A stretch of DNA of 64,000 nucleotides from assembly GCA_024224295.1 (NCBI GenBank), contig JAAENN010000145.1, positions 1-64,000 of the forward strand, written 5' to 3'. The notes beneath the pieces were generated by a model. It saw only the letters and a program-made list of their open reading frames with translations, did no database searches and had not been told where the DNA came from. Shown here one piece after another: positions 57,132 through 64,000 of the stretch (the stretch's first letter is position 1; every line of letters starts with the position of its first letter). Made by a program: the position numbers and the translations under genes. The stretch comes from Shimia sp. (lineage in GTDB: Bacteria > Pseudomonadota > Alphaproteobacteria > Rhodobacterales > Rhodobacteraceae).

Positions 57132-58604
57132 TCAGTTCAAGAACCCCGTTAGTTTCGGAATGGTCAGAGAGATTTCGGGTACAAAGGTGATCAGGAAGAT
57201 CACCGCGACCTCAATCGCCAGGAATGGCAAAATGGCTTTTGCGATGGTCGTAACCCGTTCGTTCGACACAGAGGCTGCGACAAACAGCACAAGTCCCATT
57301 GGGGGTGTTGCCAAGCCTACGGTCAGGTTCACGCACATGATGATGGCGAAGTGTACAGACTCAACCCCAAGGCCCTCAAAGACAGGTGCCAAAATGGGGC
57401 CAAGGATGATGATTGCCGGACCTGCGTCCAGAAACATGCCCACCACGAAGAGCAGCAGGTTGATCAGGAACAGCAAGATCAGAGGGTTTTCCGACAGGGT
57501 CAGAATGAACTCGGCCAAAATTTCCGGTGCGTGGCTGAGGCTGACCACCGTTTTGAACGACATGGCCGCACCAACCAACAGCAGTACCACAGCGGACGTG
57601 ATGCCGGCACGGGTGAAAACCTCCGGCAGGTCTTTCAATTTCATGGTCCGCAACACCAAGAACCCGACCAATAGCGCATAGGCAACCGCGACGGCGGCGG
57701 CCTCGGTTGGCGTGAACACACCGGCCAGAATGCCGCCCAGGATCAGGATCGGCGTCTGCAACGGCACCACGGCACGCTTACAGACAATGCGGAATTCCGG
57801 GCTGACCACGCGACGCATCCCCAACATCAGCCCATGCGCCAGCAGCACCGCGCCTAGGAAAGTCAGCCATTTGGACAGCGTAGTGTCAGAAGTAGGTGCA
57901 AATTGCGCCAGCAAAAGACCCAGGTTCAGGCGCACCAACACAAAGGACACCCAGCTTTCCAAACCACCGATTTCTATGTTTTCAAACGTCACACGGCGCG
58001 CGGCGGGCAGGTCGTATTTATCCGCCATAACGCGGACCATAACCATAAGGCCGATGCCAACCAGAACGCCCGGAACGATGCCCGCAAGAAACAACGCGGC
58101 GACGCTTTCACCCATCACATAGGCGTAGATGATCATAATGCCCGATGGTGGAATGATCGGCCCGATGACAGAACTCGCGGCGGTCACGGCTGCAGCAAAT
58201 TTTCGGGTGTAGCCTTCACGCTCCATTGCCGGGATCAACATAGAGCCAAGCGCAGAGGTGTCCGCCACCGCCGAACCAGACAGCCCGGCAAACAGGATTG
58301 ACGACAGGATGTTCACCTGAGCAAGCCCGCCTCGCAAATGGCCCATCAAAGCTTGTGAGAACTCGACCAGACGCACGGTGATCCCACCCCGGTTCATCAG
58401 CTCGCCTGCCAGCATGAAAAACGGGATGGCCATCAAGGGAAAGCTGTCCATGCCATTATAAAGGTTCCGGTACAGCAATGTGATGTCGCGTTCTTGTCCG
58501 TTTAACCACAGCAACGCGCCGGGCGCAGCCAAGAGGCAGAAAAAGACCGGCAGACCAACCAGAAGCAGAAACAGAAACAGCGGAAGGAACCAAATCAGCA
58601 TCAC
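57132..58604 (-). CDS. TRAP transporter large permease DctM
   Basis: A 490-residue membrane protein with about 12 transmembrane helices. It shows PLMAIPFFMLAGELMNRGGITVRLVEFSQALMGHLRGGLAQVNILSS and SAVADTSALGSMLIPAMEREGYTRKFAAAVTAASSVIGPIIPPSG, the hallmark of the large TRAP subunit. The middle (about residues 190-290) has an extra segment with two helices (LLLAQFAPTSDTTLSKWLTFLGAVLL), making it longer than the usual 425-450. It overlaps the DctQ gene by four bases. It couples uptake to the sodium gradient. Confidence 0.92.
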   Translation of the reverse strand: MMLIWFLPLFLFLLLVGLPVFFCLLAAPGALLWLNGQERDITLLYRNLYNGMDSFPLMAIPFFMLAGELMNRGGITVRLVEFSQALMGHLRGGLAQVNILSSILFAGLSGSAVADTSALGSMLIPAMEREGYTRKFAAAVTAASSVIGPIIPPSGIMIIYAYVMGESVAALFLAGIVPGVLVGIGLMVMVRVMADKYDLPAARRVTFENIEIGGLESWVSFVLVRLNLGLLLAQFAPTSDTTLSKWLTFLGAVLLAHGLMLGMRRVVSPEFRIVCKRAVVPLQTPILILGGILAGVFTPTEAAAVAVAYALLVGFLVLRTMKLKDLPEVFTRAGITSAVVLLLVGAAMSFKTVVSLSHAPEILAEFILTLSENPLILLFLINLLLFVVGMFLDAGPAIIILGPILAPVFEGLGVESVHFAIIMCVNLTVGLATPPMGLVLFVAASVSNERVTTIAKAILPFLAIEVAVIFLITFVPEISLTIPKLTGFLN

Positions 58605-59191
58605 TCAGACCCTCCAGCAACCAGGCCAGGACGCGCAGGAAGGCGGTCGCCCCTGCCCATAAGGCGCACAAAACGTTCCAGCAACAGCTCGACGTTCACC
58701 AAGATCAACAGCGCGATACCCACCAGAAGGGACAACATCATCCAACTGCGCGGGATCCGGTACCATTCGTCAAACGTCAGCGAGGTGGGCAGGTACAATG
58801 ACGCGGTGGCGAAACGCCCCCCTAAGCCCGTGACCTCCTTGTAGCCAATCTGCACCCCAACGATCAGCACGGTCAGGCTGATCAACAGCAAGACAAACTG
58901 CAAGAGATGCATCAACTTGCCTTTGATCACCGCATCAATGAAGTCGATCGCCACAAAGCCGCCATTGCGGAACGCTGTGGGCGCCATCAAGCCTGTCATC
59001 CACAACATGAAGAAGCGCGCGGCCTCGTCTGGCCAGGGCAACGCGCTGCCCAGAACATAGCGAAAAAACACTTGGATCAGGATCGCCGCGACCATCACGC
59101 CAATGGCGAATACGCCCAGCCAACGCCCGACTGCCAGCAGTCCGGAGTTAAGTGGACGCAACAGATTCAAGACAGCAAAGACTGCCTTCAT
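58601..59191 (-). CDS. TRAP transporter small permease DctQ
   Basis: A 196-residue small subunit with four transmembrane helices. LPWPDEAARFFMLWMTGLMAPTAFRNGGFVAIDF is the DctQ signature and RIPRSWMMLSLLVGIALLILVNVELLLERF the last helix. It pairs with DctM. It follows the flavin reductase gene by 57 bases on the same strand. Confidence 0.91.
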   Translation of the reverse strand: MKAVFAVLNLLRPLNSGLLAVGRWLGVFAIGVMVAAILIQVFFRYVLGSALPWPDEAARFFMLWMTGLMAPTAFRNGGFVAIDFIDAVIKGKLMHLLQFVLLLISLTVLIVGVQIGYKEVTGLGGRFATASLYLPTSLTFDEWYRIPRSWMMLSLLVGIALLILVNVELLLERFVRLMGRGDRLPARPGLVAGGSE

Positions 59192-59248
59192 CGTGTCTTA
59201 CTCCTCCCATTGCGCATCCTGTCCTCATCAGAATGCAGGCCGCCGCTC

Positions 59249-59776
59249 TTATTGTTTTACGGCAGCAATCTGGCCCATTTGGCCCTTGTAGAAAGTCAAT
59301 GCATCACCGTCTTCGCGCATAGTCGCGCGGTCGACGTGTCCAAGAACAATCGCGTGATCGCCCCCTTCGTAAATCGCGGACCGGGTGCACTCGAAACGTG
59401 CAAGGCAATTGTCCAAAATGGGCACACCCCAGTCGTTCACTTGATGATCCACATTCGCCAGACCAAACGCGTCCTTGGCCACCGTCCAGCACAGATCATC
59501 CTGTTCGGCTGAAAGTACGTGGATCGCATAGTGAGCGGCACGTTCGAAATGCGGAAACCGGCGCGAGTTTTTATCAGGTGACCACAACACCAACGGCGGG
59601 GTCAACGAGACTGAAGAAAAACTATTGGCGGTGATGGCTACGGGACCGTTTTCTGAAGCCGCTGTGACAATTGTCACACCGGTGGCAAACCGGCCAAAAG
59701 CGTCACGCAACAGCCGCGTGTTGTTCGGGTCGGGCACAAAGCTGAGCTTTCCCCCGACAGTGTGGGCAGACATCAT
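59249..59776 (-). CDS. Flavin reductase family protein (RutF/SmoA-like)
   Basis: A 175-residue FMN-binding split-barrel protein of the flavin reductase family. Family marks are LRDAFGRFATGVTIVTAASENGPVAITANSFSSVSLTPPLVLWS, HFERAAHYAIHVLSAEQ and GDHAIVLGHVDRA. It reduces FMN with NAD(P)H for a partner monooxygenase. It overlaps the aldo/keto reductase gene by four bases; the LLM monooxygenase lies one gene further upstream. So the three form the reductase, carbonyl reductase and monooxygenase set of the sulfo-SMO type. Confidence 0.9.
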   Translation of the reverse strand: MMSAHTVGGKLSFVPDPNNTRLLRDAFGRFATGVTIVTAASENGPVAITANSFSSVSLTPPLVLWSPDKNSRRFPHFERAAHYAIHVLSAEQDDLCWTVAKDAFGLANVDHQVNDWGVPILDNCLARFECTRSAIYEGGDHAIVLGHVDRATMREDGDALTFYKGQMGQIAAVKQ

Positions 59777-60663
59777 GGGACCTCCTTGCCGAGTGCGGCT
59801 TCGTAAAGCGAGAACCAGGTTTCGCGATCCAGTTTGACGTTCTCAGCGTCCGAAATCGCCTTGATGCGATCAAGGTTGTTGGTGCCAAGTACCGGCAGAA
59901 TACACGCGGGGTGACGCAGCAGAAACGCAACGGCCACGGCAGCACGATCCACTCCTTGGTCTGCCGCGATCCGGTCCAATCGGTCCGCCACATCCCCTGA
60001 TCCGGTCATCAGACTGCCGCCACCAAGCGGCGACCATGCCATGACCGGATGGTCATGCTGTTGATGAAAGGCCAAATCCCCATTTGTGAAGGGGGACAGT
60101 TCCGCCATCGAAATTTCGATTTGGTTGGTGGCCAAGGGTGTCTTCATAGCCGACTGCAGAAGCTGCCAGTCCCAAGGGCGAAAGTTCGACACGCCCACGG
60201 CTCGCACCTTGCCTGACGCCACCAAATCGTCCAGCGTCGCCGCCGTTTCGTTGTGATCCATCAGAGGGTCAGGACGGTGAATCAACAGAAGGTCTACATG
60301 ATCGACGTTCATCTCTTTCAGAGACCGGTTCACAGAGGCCTCGATATGGGCGCGCGACGTGTCATAGTATTTGACCGGCTTGTCCGAATAGATTCCAATG
60401 GGTGCGACGATATCACATTTCGTCACAATCTCGATCTTATTGCGCAACGCCGGATTTGCTTTTAGCGCGCCACCAAGCACAGCCTCGGCGCCGTAGTCAC
60501 CATAGATATCTGCCTGATCAATGGTGGTGATCCCCTGATCCAGACAGGCTTGAATTTTTGCCTCAACAAAGGCGGGGGACGTATCCGTATCATCGGCCAC
60601 GCGCCACATGCCATACACTAGGCGACTGAAGCTCAGCCCATTTGCGATCTCGACACGATTCAT
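59773..60663 (-). CDS. Aldo/keto reductase (SmoB-like)
   Basis: A 296-residue NADPH-dependent aldo/keto reductase. The tetrad can be placed as Asp and Tyr in TIDQADIYGDYGAE, Lys in VTKCDIVAP and His in LLIHRPDPLMDHNETA; GVSNFRPWDWQLL, MAWSPLGGGSL and VLGTNNLDRI are typical. In the sulfo-SMO pathway of Agrobacterium the AKR SmoB reduces the 6-aldehyde left after SmoC removes sulfite. The overlap of one base with the SsuD-like monooxygenase and four with the flavin reductase supports that reading. Direct substrate is not proven. Confidence 0.88.
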   Translation of the reverse strand: MNRVEIANGLSFSRLVYGMWRVADDTDTSPAFVEAKIQACLDQGITTIDQADIYGDYGAEAVLGGALKANPALRNKIEIVTKCDIVAPIGIYSDKPVKYYDTSRAHIEASVNRSLKEMNVDHVDLLLIHRPDPLMDHNETAATLDDLVASGKVRAVGVSNFRPWDWQLLQSAMKTPLATNQIEISMAELSPFTNGDLAFHQQHDHPVMAWSPLGGGSLMTGSGDVADRLDRIAADQGVDRAAVAVAFLLRHPACILPVLGTNNLDRIKAISDAENVKLDRETWFSLYEAALGKEVP

Positions 60664-61817
60664 CAGCGGCGTTCTCCGATACCAAGGGGGGTAGGGGGCG
60701 TGGATGCTGGCACGCGCCCATAGGCATGTGGCAGCGAGACAGTGTTCAGGTGCGGCATCACGCGGGCACCGAAATGCTTGGCCTCGTCCACATGCGGATA
60801 TCCCGACAAGACAAAAGCCCGCATCCCCATCTTTTGATAGGCTTCAAGCTTAGACAGAACCTGATCTGTTGACCCAACCAGCGCCGCACCACAGCCAGAT
60901 CGTGCCCGGCCCACACCGGTCCACAGATGTGGTTCGATAAAGCCATCGTTGTCGGCCACATCACGGTTCTTTGCCTGATGCGACACACCTAAGGACTTAG
61001 CGTCCAGTGCGCGCTCTCGTATTGCGCGGCCCTGGTCGTCGTCGAGCTTTGACACGATGTAGTCGGCGTATTCACGCGCCTCGGCCTCGGTGTCGCGTAC
61101 AATCACATGCACGCGCAGCCCATAGTCCAACGTGCGACCGTAACGTTCGGCCACCGCGTTCACTGCTTTCATGCGCCCCGCCAGTTCGTCCATCTTCTCC
61201 GGCCACATTAAGTAAACATCGCAATGCTGCCCGCAGAGCTCCAGTGCATCCGGCGAGTAGCCGCCAAAGTACAACAGAGGTCCACCCGTCTGATACGGAA
61301 CCACAGGATCAGTCGTCAGGCCTTGGAAATTGTAGACCTCACCCTTGTGGTTGATCTCGCCTTTGGTCCAAGCCTGCTTCAGAATTTCGACAACTTCACG
61401 CGAGCGCTGGTATCGATAGCCGCTGTCGGCCTTTTCTCCGGGAAAGTCAGACGAGATGATGTTCACCGTCAACCGACCTTCCAACATGTGATCCAAGGTC
61501 GCCAACGTGCGGGCCAGCATAATCGGCTGCATCTCGCCACAGCGCACAGCGGCCAACATGTTGATCTTGTCGGTAATTGGCGCACAGCCCGCCACGAAGC
61601 TTAGTGTATCCTGCCCAACCTGATAAGAAGATGGACACAGGATATTGCGAAATCCCTGCGCTTCGGCCTCTTTCACGATGTTCGAGCAATGCGCCCAAGA
61701 CGACCTCAGATCGCCATCTGGCAAGCCAAGGAACTGGTAATCGTCTGAACACAGCGCGGCAAACCACGAGACTTCTACAGCGTCCAGATCGGCAGATGTC
61801 ACCGGCACGACGGTCAT
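60663..61817 (-). CDS. LLM-class flavin monooxygenase, SsuD/SmoC-like alkanesulfonate monooxygenase
   Basis: A 384-residue FMNH2-dependent monooxygenase of the SsuD family. SsuD active-site positions are conserved: the Arg-x-His pair in GLRVHVIVRDT, the Arg in LWTGVGRARSGCGAALVGS and the Tyr-x-His pair in VLSGYPHVDEAKHFG. The LLM family cleaves the C-S bond of sulfonates to an aldehyde and sulfite. The early Cys of SsuD is seen in ILCPSSYQVG. It is the first gene of the operon and starts 91 bases from a divergent GntR regulator. The combination suggests sulfoquinovose or another sulfonate. Confidence 0.87.
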   Translation of the reverse strand: MTVVPVTSADLDAVEVSWFAALCSDDYQFLGLPDGDLRSSWAHCSNIVKEAEAQGFRNILCPSSYQVGQDTLSFVAGCAPITDKINMLAAVRCGEMQPIMLARTLATLDHMLEGRLTVNIISSDFPGEKADSGYRYQRSREVVEILKQAWTKGEINHKGEVYNFQGLTTDPVVPYQTGGPLLYFGGYSPDALELCGQHCDVYLMWPEKMDELAGRMKAVNAVAERYGRTLDYGLRVHVIVRDTEAEAREYADYIVSKLDDDQGRAIRERALDAKSLGVSHQAKNRDVADNDGFIEPHLWTGVGRARSGCGAALVGSTDQVLSKLEAYQKMGMRAFVLSGYPHVDEAKHFGARVMPHLNTVSLPHAYGRVPASTPPTPLGIGERR

Positions 61818-61867
61818 CGAGTTCCTCCCAAAATCTCGTTTTCCTTACCTCTTGAATAAACTGCGAT

Positions 61868-61881
61868 TTGATGTAGATCAA
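61868..61881. promoter_or_regulatory. Candidate GntR operator
   Basis: TTGATGTAGATCAA is an inverted repeat (TTGAT-n4-ATCAA) in the 91-base divergent region, and a partial copy (TATCAA) follows nine bases later. GntR/HutC proteins bind short palindromes of this kind. Placement between both start codons suits control of both directions. Confidence 0.45.
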
Positions 61882-61908
61882 TGGTGTATCAATTTTGCAG
61901 GTTGACCT

Positions 61909-62619
61909 ATGTCAAATCCAGACCTTTCTAGCTCCGCTTTGCCTCTGTACCTGCAGATCAGCGAAACTCTGATCCGAGAAATCGCAGCTGGCCGTCTGGT
62001 GGACGGCGAGCGCTTGCCGCCCGAGCGAGAACTGGCCAAGCAATACGGAACCACCGTACGTACATTGCGCAAATCCCTCGCAGAGCTTGAGACGCAAGGC
62101 ATGTTGGAACGCGTGCAGGGATCTGGCAACTATGTGCGAGCGACGCAAAGCGGACGCAGCGTCTACTCGATGTTCCGACTGGAGTTACCTGACGGTGGCG
62201 GACTGCCAACTGCAGACATCCTGTCGGTGCATGACATGGAGAAACCGTTCGACCTTCCCGACTTTGGGAGCTCGAATCACGGCACAAGGATTCGCCGACT
62301 GCGCTATCTGGACGAAGTTGTTATCGCGGTCGAAGAGATTTGGCTGGACCGTGACGCTGGCCGGGTGGACCCTGCGAAATTGTCAGAGTCGCTCTATCAC
62401 TACTATCAAAAACAGCTCGGGTTCTGGATCCGCCGTGCCGAAGACCGTGTGTCTGTCGGACGTGTTCCCGACTGGTCCCCCAGCGCCTTTGGACAGGCTT
62501 CCGGTTCAGTTTCCGGCTACATCGAACGCCTGAGCTGGTCGCAAGCCTCCACACCGGTTGAGTTTTCCCGCACGTGGTTTGACCCAGAGAAATCCATCTA
62601 CATCCAACGCCTGACCTAG
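61909..62619 (+). CDS. GntR/HutC-family transcriptional regulator
   Basis: A 236-residue regulator with a winged helix-turn-helix (LPPERELAKQYGTTVRTLRKSLAELETQGMLERVQGSGNYV, about residues 36-78) and a UTRA effector domain (about 85-232, VGRVPDWSPSAFGQASGSVSGYIER, ending FSRTWFDPEKSIYIQ). It is divergent from the monooxygenase operon and upstream of the Gfo/Idh gene, so it likely controls both. UTRA ligands are often sugars, sugar acids or phosphates, compatible with sulfosugar sensing. Confidence 0.9.
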   Translation: MSNPDLSSSALPLYLQISETLIREIAAGRLVDGERLPPERELAKQYGTTVRTLRKSLAELETQGMLERVQGSGNYVRATQSGRSVYSMFRLELPDGGGLPTADILSVHDMEKPFDLPDFGSSNHGTRIRRLRYLDEVVIAVEEIWLDRDAGRVDPAKLSESLYHYYQKQLGFWIRRAEDRVSVGRVPDWSPSAFGQASGSVSGYIERLSWSQASTPVEFSRTWFDPEKSIYIQRLT

Positions 62620-62627
62620 GAGATACT

Positions 62628-63734
62628 ATGACCAAACCCACCACCTATGGGATCATCGGCTGCGGCATGATGGGGCAAGAGCACCTGCGCAACATTGCGC
62701 TTCTGCCGAACACAGTAGTTGCGGCTATCTTTGAACCCAACACTCAGATGCGCACTGAGAGCGCCCGCTTTGCGCCCGATGCGCAGTTTGTCGACAGTCT
62801 TGAAGAGCTGTTGGCCGTGGACGCGTTGGATTGCCTGCTGATCGCCAGCCCGAATTTCTGCCATGTACAGCAACTACAACAGATCGCCGATATCCGCCCG
62901 CTGCCTATTCTTGTTGAAAAGCCACTGTACACAGACCCACAGGACCTGGCCCAAATCAACGAATTCATCGCCAGCTATCCCGCTCCGGCCTGGGTTGCGA
63001 TGGAATACCGCTATATGCCGCCGGTCGCGGCGTTCCTGGAAAACGCAGCAGATGTCACCGGCGGCATTCAGATGCTGACCATCCGCGAACACCGCTTTCC
63101 CTTTCTGGAAAAGGTCGACGACTGGAACCGTTTCAACGTCAAATCCGGCGGGACTTTTGTGGAAAAATGCTGCCACTTCTTTGATCTCATGCGGCTGACG
63201 CTCGGATCAGAGCCGGTCCGCGTGATGGCTTCTGGTGGACAGGACGCCAACCATCTAGACGAAAGTTATGACGGGCAAGTTCCGGATATTCTCGACAATG
63301 GTTATGTTATCGTCGATTTCGAAAACGGCGCCCGTGCGATGCTTGAACTGTGCATGTTCGCAGAAGGCGCTGAATATCAGGAAGAAATCGCCGCTGTCGG
63401 TACCAAAGGCAAAATAGAGGCGCTGGTTCCAGGACCGGGCCGGTTCTGGCCTGAGCATCTCGGGGCCGCCCCAACTCCAAAGCTTATTCTGTCACCGCGC
63501 GTACCCAAAGGTCCGATCGAGAAAGAAATTCCGGTGGACCCTGACATCTTGGAAGCGGGCGACCACAACGGCTCGACCTTTTACCAACACAAGTATTTCC
63601 TGGAACTTGTGCGTGGCCAACGTTCTGGGCCTGAGGTTAGCTTGTCCGACGGAAAGATGGCCGTTCTGATGGGCATCGCTGCACAGGTATCTATACGAGA
63701 TAAGCGTTCAGTGGAAATTTCGGAGCTCAGTTAG
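62628..63734 (+). CDS. Gfo/Idh/MocA-family oxidoreductase
   Basis: A 368-residue NAD(P)-binding protein. The Rossmann motif GIIGCGMMGQEH is at residues 8-19, followed by LIASPNFCH, VEKPLYT (the conserved EKP) and the catalytic-type EKCCHFFDLMRLTL near residue 180, where a His lies in the active site. It is eight bases after the GntR gene. Gfo/Idh/MocA enzymes oxidise sugars or inositols; some use NAD transiently to hydrolyse glycosides (families GH109 and GH188). If the linked operon handles sulfoquinovose, this could be the NAD-dependent sulfoquinovosidase that feeds it. That is inference. Confidence 0.9.
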   Translation: MTKPTTYGIIGCGMMGQEHLRNIALLPNTVVAAIFEPNTQMRTESARFAPDAQFVDSLEELLAVDALDCLLIASPNFCHVQQLQQIADIRPLPILVEKPLYTDPQDLAQINEFIASYPAPAWVAMEYRYMPPVAAFLENAADVTGGIQMLTIREHRFPFLEKVDDWNRFNVKSGGTFVEKCCHFFDLMRLTLGSEPVRVMASGGQDANHLDESYDGQVPDILDNGYVIVDFENGARAMLELCMFAEGAEYQEEIAAVGTKGKIEALVPGPGRFWPEHLGAAPTPKLILSPRVPKGPIEKEIPVDPDILEAGDHNGSTFYQHKYFLELVRGQRSGPEVSLSDGKMAVLMGIAAQVSIRDKRSVEISELS

Positions 63735-63806
63735 GAAGATTTGCCAACGCGTCCAAGCGCTGTGGCGCTATATCGGCCAAAAAGGTCAGCATAGAGCCAT
63801 CTATTT

Positions 63807-63853
63807 CGCTTTGCGCAATCCATTTTGCGCAAAGCGATCTGCGGCGCAGATCG
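63807..63853. repeat. Two adjacent perfect palindromes
   Basis: CGCTTTGCGCAA, a TCCATT loop and TTGCGCAAAGCG form a perfect 12-base hairpin (63807-63836). It is followed with a two-base overlap by a second perfect hairpin, CGATCTGCG / CGCAGATCG with a one-base loop (63835-63853). No T-run follows, so it is not a clear terminator. It lies between the Gfo/Idh gene and the convergent partial gene and may be a small interspersed repeat. Confidence 0.7.
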
Positions 63854-63894
63854 CCGTGAAAGAGCTTTCCCACCTCAATGTCCTGATGGCCTGC

Positions 63895-64000
63895 TCAGCC
63901 ATCGACGTGAAATTTACGCACCACAGCTTGGATCTCTGCGTCTGAAAGCACATTGGGCTGCGCTCCTTTGAGCAACACGGCCAGCTTCGCCGTTTCTTCG
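63895..64000 (-). CDS. Unidentified protein, C-terminal 34 residues (partial)
   Basis: A minus-strand frame enters from the right edge and ends at TGA (63897-63895). It reads EETAKLAVLLKGAQPNVLSD, then AEIQAVVRKFHVDG. The composition is coding-like and it is convergent with the Gfo/Idh gene. The fragment is too short for a family call. Confidence 0.5.
   Translation of the reverse strand, partial: EETAKLAVLLKGAQPNVLSDAEIQAVVRKFHVDG

Noticed and set aside
63727-63894. Open minus frame after the TGA at 63895, in the same phase
   Set aside because: It runs through the twin palindromes, has no good start and no recognisable protein. Read-through or selenocysteine is not supported; I treat the TGA as the real stop.

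Overview
The window looks like chromosome of a marine alphaproteobacterium of the Rhodobacteraceae (Roseobacter group). The basis is gene content and protein style: GSCFA, DUF1045, DUF1489, an NDUFS4-like complex I subunit, a C-P lyase locus of alphaproteobacterial type, TRAP transporters and an iron-sulfur photolyase. No rRNA, tRNA, CRISPR array or phage module was seen.

Layout. 1-1166: the end of an IS3-family element that has cut a GSCFA-family gene, plus an unknown gene coupled to it. 1381-5851: a B12-independent class Ib ribonucleotide reductase operon (nrdHIEF plus a MazG-like NTP pyrophosphohydrolase) behind a pair of NrdR-box-like sites and a cobalamin riboswitch, closed by an intrinsic terminator. 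6216-9158: a TonB-ExbB-ExbD energy-transduction operon with two ExbD proteins. 9337-12547: a LysR regulator divergent from a luciferase-like oxidoreductase and an SDR.

12664-27070: a complete phosphonate locus. It has phnGHI-HAD-phnJKLN on the minus strand, a DUF1045 2H-phosphoesterase-like gene, phnM, the repressor phnF, a second but frameshifted phnM, and phnCDE1E2 with a hexapeptide acetyltransferase. PhnP is missing from the window, and the DUF1045 protein is a plausible stand-in. Candidate PhnF operators and Pho boxes lie in front of the operons.

27542-30098: the B12-dependent class II reductase nrdJ, also with two NrdR-like boxes. The window therefore holds both arms of a B12-controlled choice between ribonucleotide reductases. 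30127-33264: DUF1489 and modABC. 33362-36018: an IS5-family (IS427-like) element of 831 bp sits between the stumps of two different genes, which suggests an IS-mediated deletion. 36008-40746: uvrB, an NDUFS4-like gene and an AarF/UbiB kinase. 41036-46466: a light and oxidative-stress cluster with glutathione peroxidase, an Fe-S photolyase, a small DUF2256 gene, a second photolyase, TspO and CIA30.

47117-55989: an alpha/beta hydrolase with decayed partial copies nearby, a two-subunit molybdenum hydroxylase (a consumer of molybdenum brought in by ModABC), an SDR/AraC pair, a quinone-oxidoreductase-like MDR and a di-haem peroxidase. 56038-63734: an SsuD-like flavin monooxygenase, an aldo/keto reductase and a flavin reductase in one operon with a TRAP importer. 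This operon is divergent from a GntR regulator and a Gfo/Idh/MocA enzyme. The set resembles the sulfoquinovose (sulfo-SMO) monooxygenase pathway and is the most interesting candidate for a poorly described variant system. The window ends in a pair of perfect palindromes and the 3' end of an unknown gene.
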